Below are positions 1 to 10,834 of a DNA stretch of 64,000 nt, piece by piece. Numbering within the stretch: the stretch's first letter is position 1; each line of letters opens with the position of its first letter. Source of the stretch: Fragum whitleyi (taxonomy: Eukaryota > Mollusca > Bivalvia > Cardiida > Cardiidae). Below the pieces are notes generated by a model, which did not search any database, was not told where the DNA came from, and worked only from the letters and a program-made list of their open reading frames with translations. The translations under genes and the position numbers were made by a program. The DNA lies in contig OX411559.1 in assembly GCA_948146395.1 (NCBI GenBank), positions 33,234,715-33,298,714 of the forward strand, in the 5' to 3' direction.

Positions 1-605
1 ATTTCACTGGAATGATCCTTTAGTGACCTTTTATGAGTCTACCAAAAATATTGTGACCAGAGGAAAAATATCTCTCTTAATGTTGGAGGTTATTTCTCTA
101 TATGTTATATAGTTGAAACTTCGAAAATTATAAATCATTTATCAGAATCTAATAGATGGGTATAAACCAAATTTCAAGGGAATGATCCTTAAGTGACCCT
201 TTATCAGTCTATAAAAAATATTGAGATTGGATTAAAGATATACCTTTTAAAGTTTGAGGTCATTTCTCTAATTGTTATATGTTGGAAACTTTGAAAAGTC
301 ATTTTCTTAGAACCTTACTTATGGATATCAACTGAATTTCACTGCAATGTTCCTTTGGTGACCCATTTTCAGGCTGCACAAAAATACTGTAATTGAATGA
401 AAAATATGTCTTTAATAGGCCGGTGTCAATTTTCTATGTGTTACTTATCATACTTGTTTTTTTCTATGCAGAAATTTTTCAGCATGTGACTCTAAAACAT
501 TTTTTACTTGAAATAAAATCAGTTTATTAATTAATCAATTGATTCATTCACTGAAATTCTCATCATATCAGTAGATTCAGGCCTGTGGAGCAAATCAGCT
601 GCTCA
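1..605 (+). repeat. Multi-unit interspersed repeat P, 3' part
   Basis: Three diverged units of about 165 bp are seen. Each contains a variant of 'aatgatccttgagtgacc' (near positions 12, 180 and 346) followed by 'ttatcagtctaccaaaaata'. The copy ends near 'ggcctgtggagcaaatcagc', the same 3' end as the complete copy at 5143-5965. The 5' part lies outside the window. No coding sequence is evident in it. Confidence 0.7.
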
Positions 606-820
606 AGCAGCTCTAGTTAATTGAAATTTTACAGATACGATCATCATCAAGCTGAGATTTTCAAGTAATATTTTGGTTACAGTCCTTTGACTTGTGTCAG
701 AGTTATTTCCCTTTGATGGAAAATGACTTTTCATTATTGACAAGCACTTGTAGGGGGTTAAAAGTCTGCTTTGCGAAAGTCTAGTTATCATCTATTTATC
801 TTTCCATATTGCCATTGCAG

Positions 821-920
821 GTCCTTTATCAACAGACCAGAAGTACTTGCTAATTACATCAACCCAATGTATGATCCAAATCCAGCGGTGATTTGGCCTT
901 CAGTAGCACCACAGAGTCTA
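821..920 (+). CDS. Gene 1, internal coding exon (third from end)
   Basis: A 100-bp exon lies between a good acceptor (pyrimidine-rich tract ending ttgcag at 815-820) and a donor (gtatgt at 921). It enters with one base of a split codon and leaves in phase 0. The 33 full codons read SFINRPEVLANYINPMYDPN, then PAVIWPSVAPQSL. The peptide is rich in Pro, Asn and Tyr and has no signal peptide or membrane segment. Phase matches the next exon at 2186, which supports a real gene. I do not recognise the family. Upstream exons lie before the window or in its first 800 bp, where I could not identify one. Confidence 0.7.
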
Positions 921-1154
921 GTATGTGTTTGATTTAGATAAGCTTATTTTCAGACTATCTTAATCGTTGTTGGAAAAGAGTCCTCTTATTTTTACCATAA
1001 ATGTTAAAGTCGTTTCAATACTATTGAAAATTCAAGGTTCATATAAGCTTTTAAATACAGGTCTTAGATAGAAATTTATATAGTTAGTACAGTGGCACTA
1101 GATGGGAAATACAGAAAAAATATTCTTTCTAAATCTGACTTTTCAATTTTCTGC

Positions 1155-1624
1155 TTTGTTTACCTTTTTCCTGGCTTGCTCAATGGGTTAGGCCTTAGAC
1201 TGTCGATCCTGGGTGCATGAGTTGGAATCCCAGCTCTGCCAACTTTCATAGGACATTTGACATAAGTCCAATCTAGAGGTCTGGGTTCCATCCCCAATGG
1301 CGGCACTCATTCTTTCTCACCATTTGTCTCCCACCAATTGGTCAATAATCAAAGAACTATGTGGGATAGCAGCTGGAGGCTAGGAAAGGATGTAACGGTA
1401 GTACTGGTGTGAGAAATACCAGGAATCCATTGTTAGGTGCTCTAGCCGCTCGATATAACTGAAACAATGTTGAAAGTGGCGTAAAACCCCATTAATCAAT
1501 CAATCAATCATTTGTTTACCTTTTTCCTGGCTTGCTGAATTGTTAAGGCCTTAGACTGTCAATCCTGGGGGCATAAGCTGGAATCCCAGCTCGGCTAACT
1601 TTCATAGGACATTTGACATTAGTC
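1155..1624 (+). mobile_element. SINE-1 copy flanked by 114-bp direct repeats
   Basis: Positions 1269-1510 are a SINE-1 body: B-box remnant 'ggttccatcccc', the conserved 'gcagctggaggctaggaaagg' core, and an 'aaaccccatt' end with a (TCAA)n tail. It lacks the first part of its tRNA head. It is flanked by two copies of a 114-bp sequence (1155-1268 and 1511-1624). That sequence itself looks tRNA-derived, with 'gcttgctcaatgggttaggcc' and 'gttggaatccc'. The flanks are far longer than a normal target-site duplication. Confidence 0.75.
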
Positions 1625-1656
1625 ATTGTCAGAAGTGTCATGTGTCTCCCACCAAT

Positions 1657-1757
1657 CGTTTGTTTCAGTGTAAGATCGATTCATATTCATTGGGTGAACA
1701 ACAAAAGCTATATTTTCATGAGAGTGAAAATATAGCTTTTGTTGTTCACCAAATGAA
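1657..1757. mobile_element. Foldback-B core fragment
   Basis: A palindrome whose arms contain 'aacaaaagctatattttcat' and its complement, around a short loop. The outer left arm has 'gtttgtttcagtgtaagatcg'-like sequence. It is the core of the longer B elements at 17920, 19712 and 55159; the rest is absent. Confidence 0.7.
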
Positions 1758-1767
1758 ATATTAATTA

Positions 1768-2070
1768 ATATTATAATAATAGCATCCTCCTTAAAAGTTG
1801 TACATTTTTTACTAAGAAAACCAACTTCAAATGCCTAAATTTTAGGAACTTTTTGAGACTTCTTATTTGATTTGAGAAAAATTTTCTCTACACAATCATT
1901 TATATGATTGTTAAGAGGAAATTCATCTCAAATTAAAGGGAAAAGCAGATAGAATACATCAATTTTGAATGATTTTTTTTTTTCAAATCAGAAAAAGGAT
2001 ACTAAATTAAAACTTTCTGACCATGTTATGTATGGCTCTGGGTAGCTTTTATTAGGAGAAATACAGTAAC
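1768..2070. mobile_element. MITE O copy 1
   Basis: About 300 bp, matching 37331-37635 in order: 'tagcatcctcctt', 'aataatcttcaa'-like interior, a palindrome around 'caatcatttatatgattgtt', 'ctgaccatgttatg', and an end 'ttattaggagaaatacagtaa'. The copy at 37331 has clear inverted ends (ataccgtatttcccc / gagaatacggtat). This copy is more decayed at its left end. It lies in the gene 1 intron. Confidence 0.65.
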
Positions 2071-2185
2071 TGCAATTTTGACCCCAACCTATCTTAAAAT
2101 CTCATTTTCCAGTGGTTGTTCCACTTTTTTGAACTATGGTAAAATTTTTAAAGCTGATAAATAGATGTGTGCCTTTATTATACAG

Positions 2186-2313
2186 GGATTGTGGGGTTCA
2201 TTGTATCAAAGGTCGCAGATCAATCAAAATAAACAGAAGGAGGCATGGACGGAGATTTTCAAAATTAGAGAGACGGATAAAGAATTGAGATCAAAAGTTG
2301 GAAAACTACGCAG
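2186..2313 (+). CDS. Gene 1, penultimate coding exon
   Basis: A 128-bp exon between acceptor 'ttatacag' and donor 'gtatgct'. It enters in phase 0, as the previous exon requires, and leaves with two bases of a split codon. It reads GLWGSLYQRSQINQNKQKEA, then WTEIFKIRETDKELRSKVGKL. It is strongly charged (Lys, Arg, Glu, Gln) and probably alpha-helical. A short coiled coil continuing into the last exon is plausible. Family not recognised. Confidence 0.7.
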
Positions 2314-3104
2314 GTATGCTGAAGATTCTAATGAATGACTTATGTTTGGAAAAATTGAGGTGTCATTGAAAACTATTGCAAGTGCTCATATATTTATAGA
2401 CACTTACAATAGTTTACATGCTGACCCCTTGAAATTTTGTCACATTGTTTAGAGAGTTTTGTGTTTAATCGATTTTTTACGTGCAACAGATGTAAATCTG
2501 TAATATCTCTGTTTTTACTAAAGCTATTGCTTGGAAACTTTGCACATGCTTCTATGACCACAGCCTCAAGACAGGTTCTTTGAACTGATATTTCATTTAG
2601 TGGAATTTAACTCTTTTTGGACTCAGGACCTTCAAAGTACATTCAGTGAAATTTCTTTCAATATCAACATTGATTTGCTGTTACTTTCCAGCATTGGAAA
2701 TTGTCAAGCTTTGCTTTCTTCCAACAGGTCTGTTTCTTAGGAAAGATGGTAGTGATAGTTCAATTAATGCTTCTTATCGAAGATTTAATCAAACAAGATC
2801 AATTAGGACGTAATTCCTCTAATTGTTTCAAGAACAAGCTCAAAATTGTGCTTCATTAATTTAAAACTCATTTTAATTATCATTTTCTATAAATTTTAGA
2901 ATCAACAAATGGTAAATGAATCAATGATGTTTTACCAAAATGTTTGGGACAGCCCTTGCTGTCAACTTCTAAGGAATTTAAATTGGCCCTCATGGAACAC
3001 TCTTCAATTGTCAACCCAATTTTTGACTGTATTGTTGATTGCATATTGGTAATATTGTATATTGTGGGAATTCACCATGATCAAATTTTAACGAATCCTT
3101 TCAG

Positions 3105-3186
3105 ACAACTGGCTAGTTTAGAGAAAGAAGCCATTACAGCAGGAGTGATATTGCCTTCTACTCTTGATGGTGATGTAAATGAATAA
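3105..3186 (+). CDS. Gene 1, terminal coding exon with stop
   Basis: An 82-bp coding part. The acceptor is 'atcctttcag' (ends at 3104). The first base completes the split Arg codon, then it reads QLASLEKEAITAGVILPSTL, DGDVNE and TAA at 3184-3186. The three exons join in one frame with consistent phases (0, then 2). The joined C-terminus is a charged helix followed by a short acidic tail. An open frame starting at 2944 covers the same codons but its upstream part is intron. No domain can be named. Confidence 0.7.
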
Positions 3187-3204
3187 ATGGACCAAGTGCT
3201 ATCA

Positions 3205-3350
3205 AATAAAGTTAACACATAACAGCTACAGAAGGATGCAATTAGGAGGGTTGATCCAGAAAAACGTAAAATGGGGTTATGAAACTTCAGAAAAGATGAC
3301 TATCAAAATAAAAATTATACAACTATTTAATGCAATATCTGTGTAATAAA
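3205..3350 (+). terminator. Candidate poly(A) signals of gene 1
   Basis: AATAAA hexamers occur at 3205-3210 and 3345-3350, within 165 bp after the gene 1 stop codon. Position and spacing are plausible for cleavage signals, but hexamers are common in AT-rich DNA. Confidence 0.35.
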
Positions 3351-3411
3351 TGTGGAAAATTTCAAATTTGTAAATTATATAGCGGCTGTATAGTGACTAA
3401 TTAGATACATA

Positions 3412-4057
3412 GACCCCGCACGTAGGCGGGGGAGCAAGAACGTCGAATGTGACACTATTATTTACCCTTTTCTACATAGTCTCCAATTGCTTGCATATCT
3501 ATCTGCGCCTAGTTTATTTACTTGCAGAAAGTATCCCAATTCCATTTGGATTCAATTTTATCTACGATTTCTTTATTAATAGTGTTTCTAGTGAAGTGTA
3601 GACACAGATGCTGGGATTTTATGTTTGGAATATAATGAGGATCAATTTGGACGACTTCGTTCGATGAAACTACAATATATCATTCTTAATCCTCTATAAA
3701 GCCTTACTGTTTTTGAATATCCAAGGTAACTTGAGTAAAACTTCTTTGTTTGACATAATGCTATGTTTTCCAAATTATCTGAAATGTTTGGTCTGGTGAT
3801 TGACTCATGACCATGACAAAATTCGAGAAATAAATGAAATTCACATTTTGGTGTTGACATCAGATCACTATTTACTCGCAAATTTAGTCTTTTTAAAGAT
3901 AATCTGTGTCCGTAAAAACTCTTCAAAAAATTGATTCCCCATTTACGTCTTAATTACTTCTGAAAGCAGTTTCAAATAAAATTAACAAACACTTTCAGAA
4001 AATTTGATTTGTGTAACAGATTTCCATTATTTTTTTACGCTCCCCCGCCTAAGCATA
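3412..4057. mobile_element. Possible MITE with GC-rich inverted ends
   Basis: Inverted copies of 'taggcgggggagc' lie near 3423-3435 and 4040-4053 in otherwise AT-rich sequence. The roughly 620 bp between them contain no gene I can support. The 94-codon minus-strand frame inside looks like chance. Target-site duplication is unclear. Confidence 0.4.
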
Positions 4058-4495
4058 CATATGTTACTATGGTAACGAAATTTAAGCCTGCTTAAAATAA
4101 TTTTGCAAAAATAATGATATTTGTGCTCTTGATAGATACTGAACTTCACACACTAAAAATACTACACTGAACAAGCAAGAAATGCCAAAGTTATGGACCA
4201 ATTATACAAACTTTTGGATCTTCCCTCATACAGCTAGAATTATACTACCTTCTTTTCTAGATTGGGATGTCAACAAATAATTTAACCAAGTGTATTGATT
4301 TTAACCCATTCCCATACAATCCCACTTTTGTGACAAAAAAGCTTTGGAAAGAATTGTGGATAATGAAGAAATTGCTTGTTATAAGCAATTTTTTTATTGA
4401 CCACAATGTATTCTCCCAAAAAAACTACTATCATTTTAAAAATGTTGGCCTTCTTAAAAATGTGTGCTGCAACTTCTTTGAATTGGGGTCAGGCT

Positions 4496-4782
4496 AAAAT
4501 TATTATGCCCCCCTTTGAAGAAGAGGGGGTATATTGCTTTGCACTTGTTGATTGGTTGGTTGGTTGGTCCATCCGTAGACCTTTTTTTTTTTTGTCTGGA
4601 GCATATCTCGAAAAGTATGCAAGCTAGAATCATGAAACTTCACAGATGGATATATCTCATTGAGGAGAAGTGCAGTGCACAAGAATCATAACTCTACTCA
4701 TCATATTCTGAGAGTTATTGCACTTTGTTGATTGATAAAAAAAGGGTATTTGACCTGCTTTTTATGAGGGGGCATAAATGTT
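4496..4782. mobile_element. Interspersed element with 'atgcccccct' ends
   Basis: The left end 'attatgccccccttt' and right end 'gagggggcataaat' are inverted. The interior has 'gaagaagagggg', a short (ttgg)n run, and 'catatctcgaaaagtatgcaag'. It resembles a known type of bivalve interspersed repeat (from memory). It is not coding. Confidence 0.5.
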
Positions 4783-5142
4783 TTACAAACATCTCTTGCT
4801 TTGTTTGGATTTGGGTTAAACAAAAAATATTTGCACATTGTGTAACCTCACAAGTGAAAATTGTAACACTGTCCTGAAGTTATAATTGATAACAGTTTTA
4901 TAAGGTTTCAATTCTTTTGTATGAATTTTTCAGTTAACTGAACATTCCTATAAATTATTTAGTATTGTAATTTTTGTAAAAATATATTTTGTTAAATTTT
5001 GTTAATTGATTTCATAAATTTATGTAGGGCATGTGCAATAAAATGCTGAAAATAAAGATTTCTCTTTCATTCTTTGACCAAAAGTGGCAAAAAAAGGACA
5101 CAACTAGTGTTGGGCAATTGGTTTCAAATCACAATCATAATT

Positions 5143-5965
5143 GGTTTTTGTCTCCACTGGCCGAAGGCCACTTGGGCTATTGTCATGGCGTTGTGTCCGT
5201 CGTTCGTCGGGTCGTAAACTTTTTCTTTAAAAATCTTCCCCTCAGAAACTACTGGATGAATTTTAACCAAACTTCACAGGAATGATCCTTGAGTGAACCT
5301 CTTTCAAAGTTGTTCAAGAAATATAGATCCGATGAAAAATATAGATTAAATGGGCATGGCTAATTTCTAAATATGGTAAAAATGAGTTTTCTCAGATTCT
5401 AAGTCATGGATAGCAATTGAATTTTACATGAATGATCCTTGGGTGACCTTTTATAAGTCTACAAAAAAAAATTATGATCAGATGAAAAATATGTGTTTTA
5501 TGGGCAGAGGTCAATTCTCAAAATGTTATAAACGGAATCTTTGAAAATCATTTTCTCCAAATCTAACCGATAGATATCAACAAATTTTACATGAATGATA
5601 CTCAAGTGACCTTTTATCAGTCTACCAAAAATTATTGTGATCAGATAAAAACTATATCTTTTTTGGACAGAGTTCATTTCTCTATATATTATATAGTGGA
5701 AACATTGAAATCATTTTCTCAGAATGTCGTTGATGGATATCAATCAAATTTCACTTGAATGATCCTTGAGTGACCCTTTATCAGTTGACCAAAAATTATT
5801 ATGATCGGATGAAAAATATGTATTTGATGGGCGGAGGTCTTAATATGGTATATAATGTAAACTTTGAAAATCATTTTCAACATCAGTAGAACCCAAAATA
5901 TCAAAAAAATCAAGTCAAAACTTTGGTTTGCTTTACAAGAATTTCAAGCCTGTGGAGCGACTGAA
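5143..5965 (+). repeat. Multi-unit interspersed repeat P, complete copy
   Basis: It starts with 'tttttgtctccactggccga', has a 'gtccgtcgttcgtcgg' segment, then about four units of roughly 160 bp with 'aatgatccttgagtgacc' variants near 5281, 5431, 5594 and 5758. It ends near 'caagcctgtggagcgac'. The orientation matches the partial copy at 1-605. Confidence 0.75.
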
Positions 5966-6106
5966 GCCATTCATGACTTTCTAGTTAGTTGGAAGAGTAA
6001 ATCAACTTATGAGTGATTGTACAATCGTTTTCTAAATAAAGCACTGCCAGTATCATCCTGTGAAAGTTTAGTTAAAACTCATGACTTAAAGACTCTTTCT
6101 GCAGAT

Positions 6107-6215
6107 ATTTCTACCAACTTCATTACTCACAGTGAAACAGTTGTAACTGTCCATAAACATATAGGCAGTTACAACAGTTTCACCCTGAGCCATCAAACTG
6201 ATGTCAGTTTCAAAA
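6107..6215. mobile_element. Foldback M, copy 1
   Basis: A palindrome with arms 'gtgaaacagttgtaactgtc' and 'gacagttacaacagtttcac' (near complements), loop 'ataaacatatag'. It is the same family as 8098-8182. Confidence 0.6.
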
Positions 6216-6492
6216 ACAATATATAAAGGCTGTCATTTATTTGTTAGGAACTGTTTAATGGATTATGAAATTTCTAAGACGATTATCAGAAGTGAAATCC
6301 CAAACCAACTGATTATCTATAATAATCGATTAATCTGCCCATCACTTGTCACAACAGACATCTGGGGTGCGTTTTTAAGAGTGAGATGAAAAAATCCCGC
6401 TAAATAAGATGAATTAGAAGTCATAATAAAGGATTTTCGATATTTTGAGTGAAAACAATAAACTTCGTCAAGACAACTTGTTTAAAAGTAGT

Positions 6493-6646
6493 GGACCTGT
6501 TATAGTTTTGCAACATTTCGGAACTCATAATCTTTCACAATGTTGATCGAGGTTACCTAAATAAAATCATTGGGAAACTTTGTATAACACTGTTAAAGTT
6601 CGTTACTTCTGAGATGTCGCAAAACTATTACAGGTCTATAACCTTA
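6493..6646. mobile_element. Short MITE with 25-bp TIR
   Basis: The left end 'gacctgttatagttttgcaa' and right end 'ttgc(g)caaaactattacaggtc' type sequence form inverted termini of about 25 bp. The interior includes 'cacaatgttgatcgaggtt', also present at the start of element E (22284), so the two families share sequence. Confidence 0.55.
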
Positions 6647-6957
6647 AGCCAATGCAAAACTATTATCGTTTCCTCGTTTAGATGTCATTTCTCGCAGCCT
6701 CTAAATATTAATCTAAACAAAACACTCCATCTTTAAAATCTTAATCAGATCAGAATATTAACCTAAAAACGCACCTCCGATCAACGCATGGTGTCAAAAG
6801 CTGTGCTCGTTCAGTTTATGTCAAAAATAATACCCGTATTGATATGATCATGTAAAGTTAACCCTTGTCCTACTGAGTTAATTTTTTTCAAGGAATTGGC
6901 AATTTTGAGTCACACTATCCTGTTTGTCTCTAGATTTTTCTAGAATTAAGCAGAAAG

Positions 6958-7337
6958 CAGTGGGGGATTCAAGAGGCGGTTTGGGGGATCGAACCCCCCT
7001 CCCTCTGAAGATCATTTTATTATAATGTATAATTAATCCCCCCTCCCTCCTGCTGTCCGTGAAATAGTCATGTTGGAAATAAAGCTATGGAAGACAGTAT
7101 GAGCTAAGATCAGTCTGCACAGCTGTGCAGTCTGATCTTAGTGCATACTGCCTGTCTTCTACTTGATTTTTGTGTTAAAAATCACGAAGCAGTCTTGTAT
7201 GTATCAAAAATAGGAAATTTGTTAAAAAATATTTAAATTCAGCAGAATGAGGGTTTAAATTGTGTAAGACTAAGGAAACTAACCCCCTATATGTATGTTC
7301 AAACCGCCTTTATAGAAATTCTGGATCTGCCACTTGA
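6958..7337. mobile_element. Decayed MITE with nested palindrome
   Basis: The ends 'cagtgggggattca..aggcggttt' and 'aaccgcctt..tctggatctgccact' are inverted. Inside, at about 7090-7160, is a palindrome with arms around 'taagatcagtctgcacagc'. This belongs to the 'ctgcgcaggctgatcagggtt' family (repeat U) also seen near 32640, 48500, 52080 and 59110. Confidence 0.5.
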
Positions 7338-7469
7338 TAGTATTAGCAGACTGATCTTAGTCTGTACTTTCAGAAAAAAAAATATGTCATTAACATTAAC
7401 AGGGTTGGTATATTATTTTGCTGTCATTTTATTCTTTCTTCTGTTGATCTGAAAAAGTTAATAAAATTT

Positions 7470-7935
7470 AATGTTCATGTAAAGTGTTTGAGGCCCAATT
7501 TTAACACACTTCATTTGCAAAGGAAAAGCAGTATGTCCAGGTATATTATATATCAAAATGAAGCTATTCATGAGCATAAGCAGTTAAGCAACACAAGACT
7601 GCCATAGTTTCTACTAATTTATTTTAGTTCGATTGCGACGAAGCTTAAGCTTATAGAATCGCTCTCGAACACCCATTCCTGATGTTTTCACGTCCTTGAG
7701 AGAGAGGCAGTGGTTTAAACCCACTGCTACCCAATTTTACAGCTGGCTATTAAGTGTTCTGCCCATAAACACACCCCGTCGACAGTGGGACTCGAACCAC
7801 AGACCTCCAGGTCACGAGTCGAGTGCATTTACCACTAGGCCACCGAGACCAGACTGCCATAGCTATAGCGATATAGCCAAAACATTGTATAAAAGGGTCA
7901 TTTTGTACAGAAAAGGCCTCAAACACTTTACATGA
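7470..7935. mobile_element. Element K, internally deleted copy, split by SINE-2
   Basis: The ends match the full K at 57225-58182: 'catgtaaagtgtttgaggcc' at left and 'cctcaaacactttacatgaa' at right. Inner arms share 'ccatagctatagcg' and 'agccaaaacattgt'. Most of the middle is missing and a SINE-2 sits in the remaining arm. Confidence 0.75.
7608..7850 (-). mobile_element. SINE-2, with 12-bp target-site duplication
   Basis: On the minus strand it begins with a tRNA-like head (A box 'tggcctagtggt', B box 'ggttcgagtccc') and ends in 'aagcttaagcttcgtcgca' followed by an 'aactaaaataaatt' tail. It is flanked by the direct repeat 'agactgccatag' at 7596-7607 and 7851-7862. It inserted into element K. 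A second copy is at 33098-33349. Confidence 0.85.
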
Positions 7936-8097
7936 ACCTTAATATCGCAAATTACTTCAGAGCCCGAGGTTATAAAACTTTTCTCATTCTTAATTCAAAA
8001 TTTTCTCAAATCAATTTGAGATTAAAACCTTCATTCTGTTTTAATACTCATTTTAACGTATTAACATTAAAGATAATATTAATAAGTTGTTACGGCA

Positions 8098-8182
8098 GCG
8101 AATCGATGGCTCAGTGCGAAACAGTGGTAACTCCCTATAAACACATAGGGAGTTACAATTGTTTCTCGCTGAGCCATCGAAA
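8098..8182. mobile_element. Foldback M, copy 2
   Basis: A near-perfect palindrome of about 75 bp. The arms are 'gatggctcagtgcgaaacag' plus 'tggtaactccctat' and their complements, around loop 'aaacac'. Copy 1 at 6107 has a related core with a diverged loop. Confidence 0.7.
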
Positions 8183-8433
8183 TGCAGTCACTTTTAAATA
8201 ATAAGTTCTTTAAAATACTGAAGTTGAACAAAAAAGTTAAACCGATAAAATATGAAAGGCAACACAAATAGTTTGTTTTAATCAACCGAGTCTGAACAGA
8301 TTATAAAAAAAGATCAACACTCTCAAAAAGAGGAATTAAAAAACCTGCTGATTAGTCTATGGAATTTGTCATGTTATTTGATATTTTACTAGAAAAGTCT
8401 CCTTAAAGCTTTTAATTTAAAACACACTTTTAT

Positions 8434-9310
8434 ACGCCGCCGTAGATGGATGTAAATTGGTATCATCATCTCCGTATGTCCGTCCGTCCCGATGTCAGAA
8501 CGCATGTTACAATCTTGTGAACGCAACAACGCCTCCTGCATTTATGGACTGATTTGGATGAAACTTTCACTTAATGTTCCTAGTCACCTGATCCCGCGCA
8601 TATTGTTGCGGTTTGGTGAATTTCAACCGCGTCATGGAAAAAGGAGCCTTCATATAAAATTCTTGTGAACGCAACTCCTCCTCTATTTATGGACCAGTTT
8701 GGAAAAAACTTTTACACAATGTGTCTTGTCTCCATCTTTTTTTTTATTTATAGTCGGGGTTTTGTACAAGGTACAGTTAACAATTAACATAAGCTATATA
8801 TAGCTTTTTAACCGACTTTTTACTTATTCTAGATGACATCAATTTTGCGTGAGAAATTCGAGGGGCAGTGGAATCCCTTTTTTGTGGAAGGGTTTTCATC
8901 CACTGCTACCCATTTACAGCTGGGTGGACTGAGGCAGTGACTATTAAGTTTCTTGCCCAAGGAAACACCTCGCTGTTACCAGGACTCGAACCCCTGACCT
9001 TCGGATCAGAAGACCGACGCTCTAACCACTGAGATATCGAGGCAGCCTTTGCTCAAATTGTCGCGGTTTGGTGAATTTCTGTCACGTCATGGAAAAATGG
9101 TACTTTCTGACTTCTTGTTAAAGCACCTCTACCTTCATTTACGGACCAATTTGGAAGAAAAATGCACAAAAAATCCTATTCACCTGACCTTGCGCGTGTT
9201 GCCGGGGTTTTGGGAAATTCTGCTGTGTCGGAGAAATTTGTGGCCGTCATGCCAAATGTTTCGTATGTCTGCACGCCCTCGTCTTCAGAATGTTTCTAGT
9301 CACTGTTCAT
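8434..9310 (+). repeat. Interspersed repeat I, diverged, with nested tRNA-like piece
   Basis: It opens with 'tatacgccgccgtagatgga' and a 'gtccgtccgtcc' run, followed by units around 'gaacgcaactcctcctctat' and 'gcggtttggtgaattt'. The same kind of repeat, in the other orientation, occupies 41850-42655. A tRNA-headed SINE fragment interrupts it at about 8874-9046. Confidence 0.65.
8874..9046 (-). mobile_element. tRNA-headed SINE fragment (third type)
   Basis: On the minus strand: 'tatctcagtggttagagcg' (A box), anticodon-arm-like 'gtcttctgatccgaagg', B box 'ggggttcgagtcc', then 'tttccttgggcaagaaac' and 'cccagctgtaaatgggtagc'. The cloverleaf does not look functional and the body continues as a SINE. 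This 3' domain is common in animal SINEs (from memory). Confidence 0.7.
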
Positions 9311-9326
9311 GATACTGTTAGTTGCC

Positions 9327-9556
9327 GTCATAGCGCAGTCGGTAACGTGTCGGACTGTCAATCTAGAGGTCCCGGGTTCGTTCCCCGACGGTGGCACTCA
9401 TCCTTTCCTTTCGAGGACCTATGTAAGATAGCAGCTGGAGGCTAGGAAAGGATGTGATGGTAGTGCTGGTGTAAGAAATACCAGGAGTCCATAGTTAGGT
9501 GCTCCAGCCGCTGCGATATGACTGAAATAATGTTAAAAGCGGCGTAAAACCCCATT
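9327..9556 (+). mobile_element. SINE-1 copy
   Basis: Head 'gccgtcatagcgcagtcgg' (A box) and 'cccgggttcgttccccgac' (B box), core 'cagctggaggctaggaaagg', end 'aaagcggcgtaaaacccc'. A short segment between head and core is deleted. No clear target-site duplication. Confidence 0.85.
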
Positions 9557-9621
9557 AAAAAATCACAATATTATGCATTATATAACCATGCGTATATTGC
9601 TTTCATATGGTCATATGCCTA

Positions 9622-9808
9622 TTCCCACTCATTCTTTCCGACTATTTGTCTCCCATCAATTGGTCGATAATATTGGATAGCTAGGGGCTAGGAAAGGGTG
9701 TAACAGTAGTACTGGTGAGAGAAATACGAGGAATCCATTATTTTGTGCTCCAGCCGCCGCGATATAGCTGAAAGAATGGTTAAAGCGGCGAAAAATCCGA
9801 TTCAACAC
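9622..9808 (+). mobile_element. SINE-1 copy, 5'-truncated
   Basis: It begins at 'ctcattctttccgactattt', lacks the tRNA head, and ends at 'aaagcggcgaaaaatccgat'. It lies just after the copy at 9327. Confidence 0.8.
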
Positions 9809-10196
9809 ATTTAGAATTGATTTGGTTGATGCTTTTAAATCCTATTCTGCATTTTGTGAATTAGGACATAATTCCAGTGTCATTCTTATGATGCACCATC
9901 ACACTGTGGGGGTCTTTCATTTCAAAGATAATACTTTTGACGCGTATCTTGTGTCAATGACACTCGTGTAAGACTAAAAAAATCGAAAGATAACAACAAC
10001 AAAAAATGTTAATTAGATATTATAATGCACCCCAAATTAAATATTTTAATACACCCCAACTATGTTTTTGTGGAAATATAGTTACACACAAAAAAATAAG
10101 GATGATGAAATATTATAAATATAGACTGATTTTTTCCGATTATTTATTTTTTATATTATGTACTATGTGTCACTTAAACAAAATATGAAACTACTA

Positions 10197-10515
10197 CATC
10201 ATCGCTAAATTCATCCACATTGGACGAACTTAGCGATGTTTATTACCTCCCTTTAACAAAATCTCCGATTTTTTGTGTCTTCACGTCCCAATTAGACGCT
10301 CTAAGACCCTCGCCAGTCAACAAAATCGTGGAATTATTTCGTGGATTTGAATGAAATGTAGATCGGTTTGATTAATTTCTATTTGATTTTGGAAAAATTT
10401 GGAGCGTTTTTGAATTATCTGAGTGAGTGTTCGAGATGTGTGAATGGAGCATTGAGTGAGTGACTTAGAATGTCATTGATCGGAATGGAAGTCAATTTCA
10501 CGATGTTATTAATTG
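10197..10515 (+). mobile_element. MITE-A, 5'-truncated
   Basis: It starts in the palindromic core (a 'catcgctaaattcatcca' arm with its complement, then 'ttacctccctttaac') and runs to the right TIR 'gtcaatttcacgatgtta' followed by TA. The left half is missing. The 82-codon frame at its end is not a gene. Confidence 0.8.
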
Positions 10516-10545
10516 TACATGGTGTGAAACTTTTCTTAGATACTA

Positions 10546-10834
10546 AGTGGTTTACTCTCACTTCGTCTAAACTCATTTCGTCTAAACCTCAAAAAAGATT
10601 TAGTTTAGACCGAAAATTCCCATTTCGTCTTATCCTGTCTGACACCTTACAAATTTGCAATTCATTATATAAAGTACATTTAAAACTGAAAAAAGGGGAG
10701 AAAATATCATTAGTTTAAGTATTTAATTTTTTTTATATACCTAATGAGGGTTTGTTTGAATAAGTTTCTTTTAGAGTTTAAATGAGATTTTCACTTTTAG
10801 ACCAAATAAGTTAAGACGAAGTGAGAACACCCTC
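10546..10834. mobile_element. MITE with 38-bp TIR
   Basis: Left terminus 'gtttactctcacttcgtc' plus 'taaactcatttcgtctaaa'; right terminus is the complement ('tttagaccaaataagtta' plus 'agacgaagtgagaacac'). The element is about 290 bp and lies right after a MITE-A. Confidence 0.7.
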
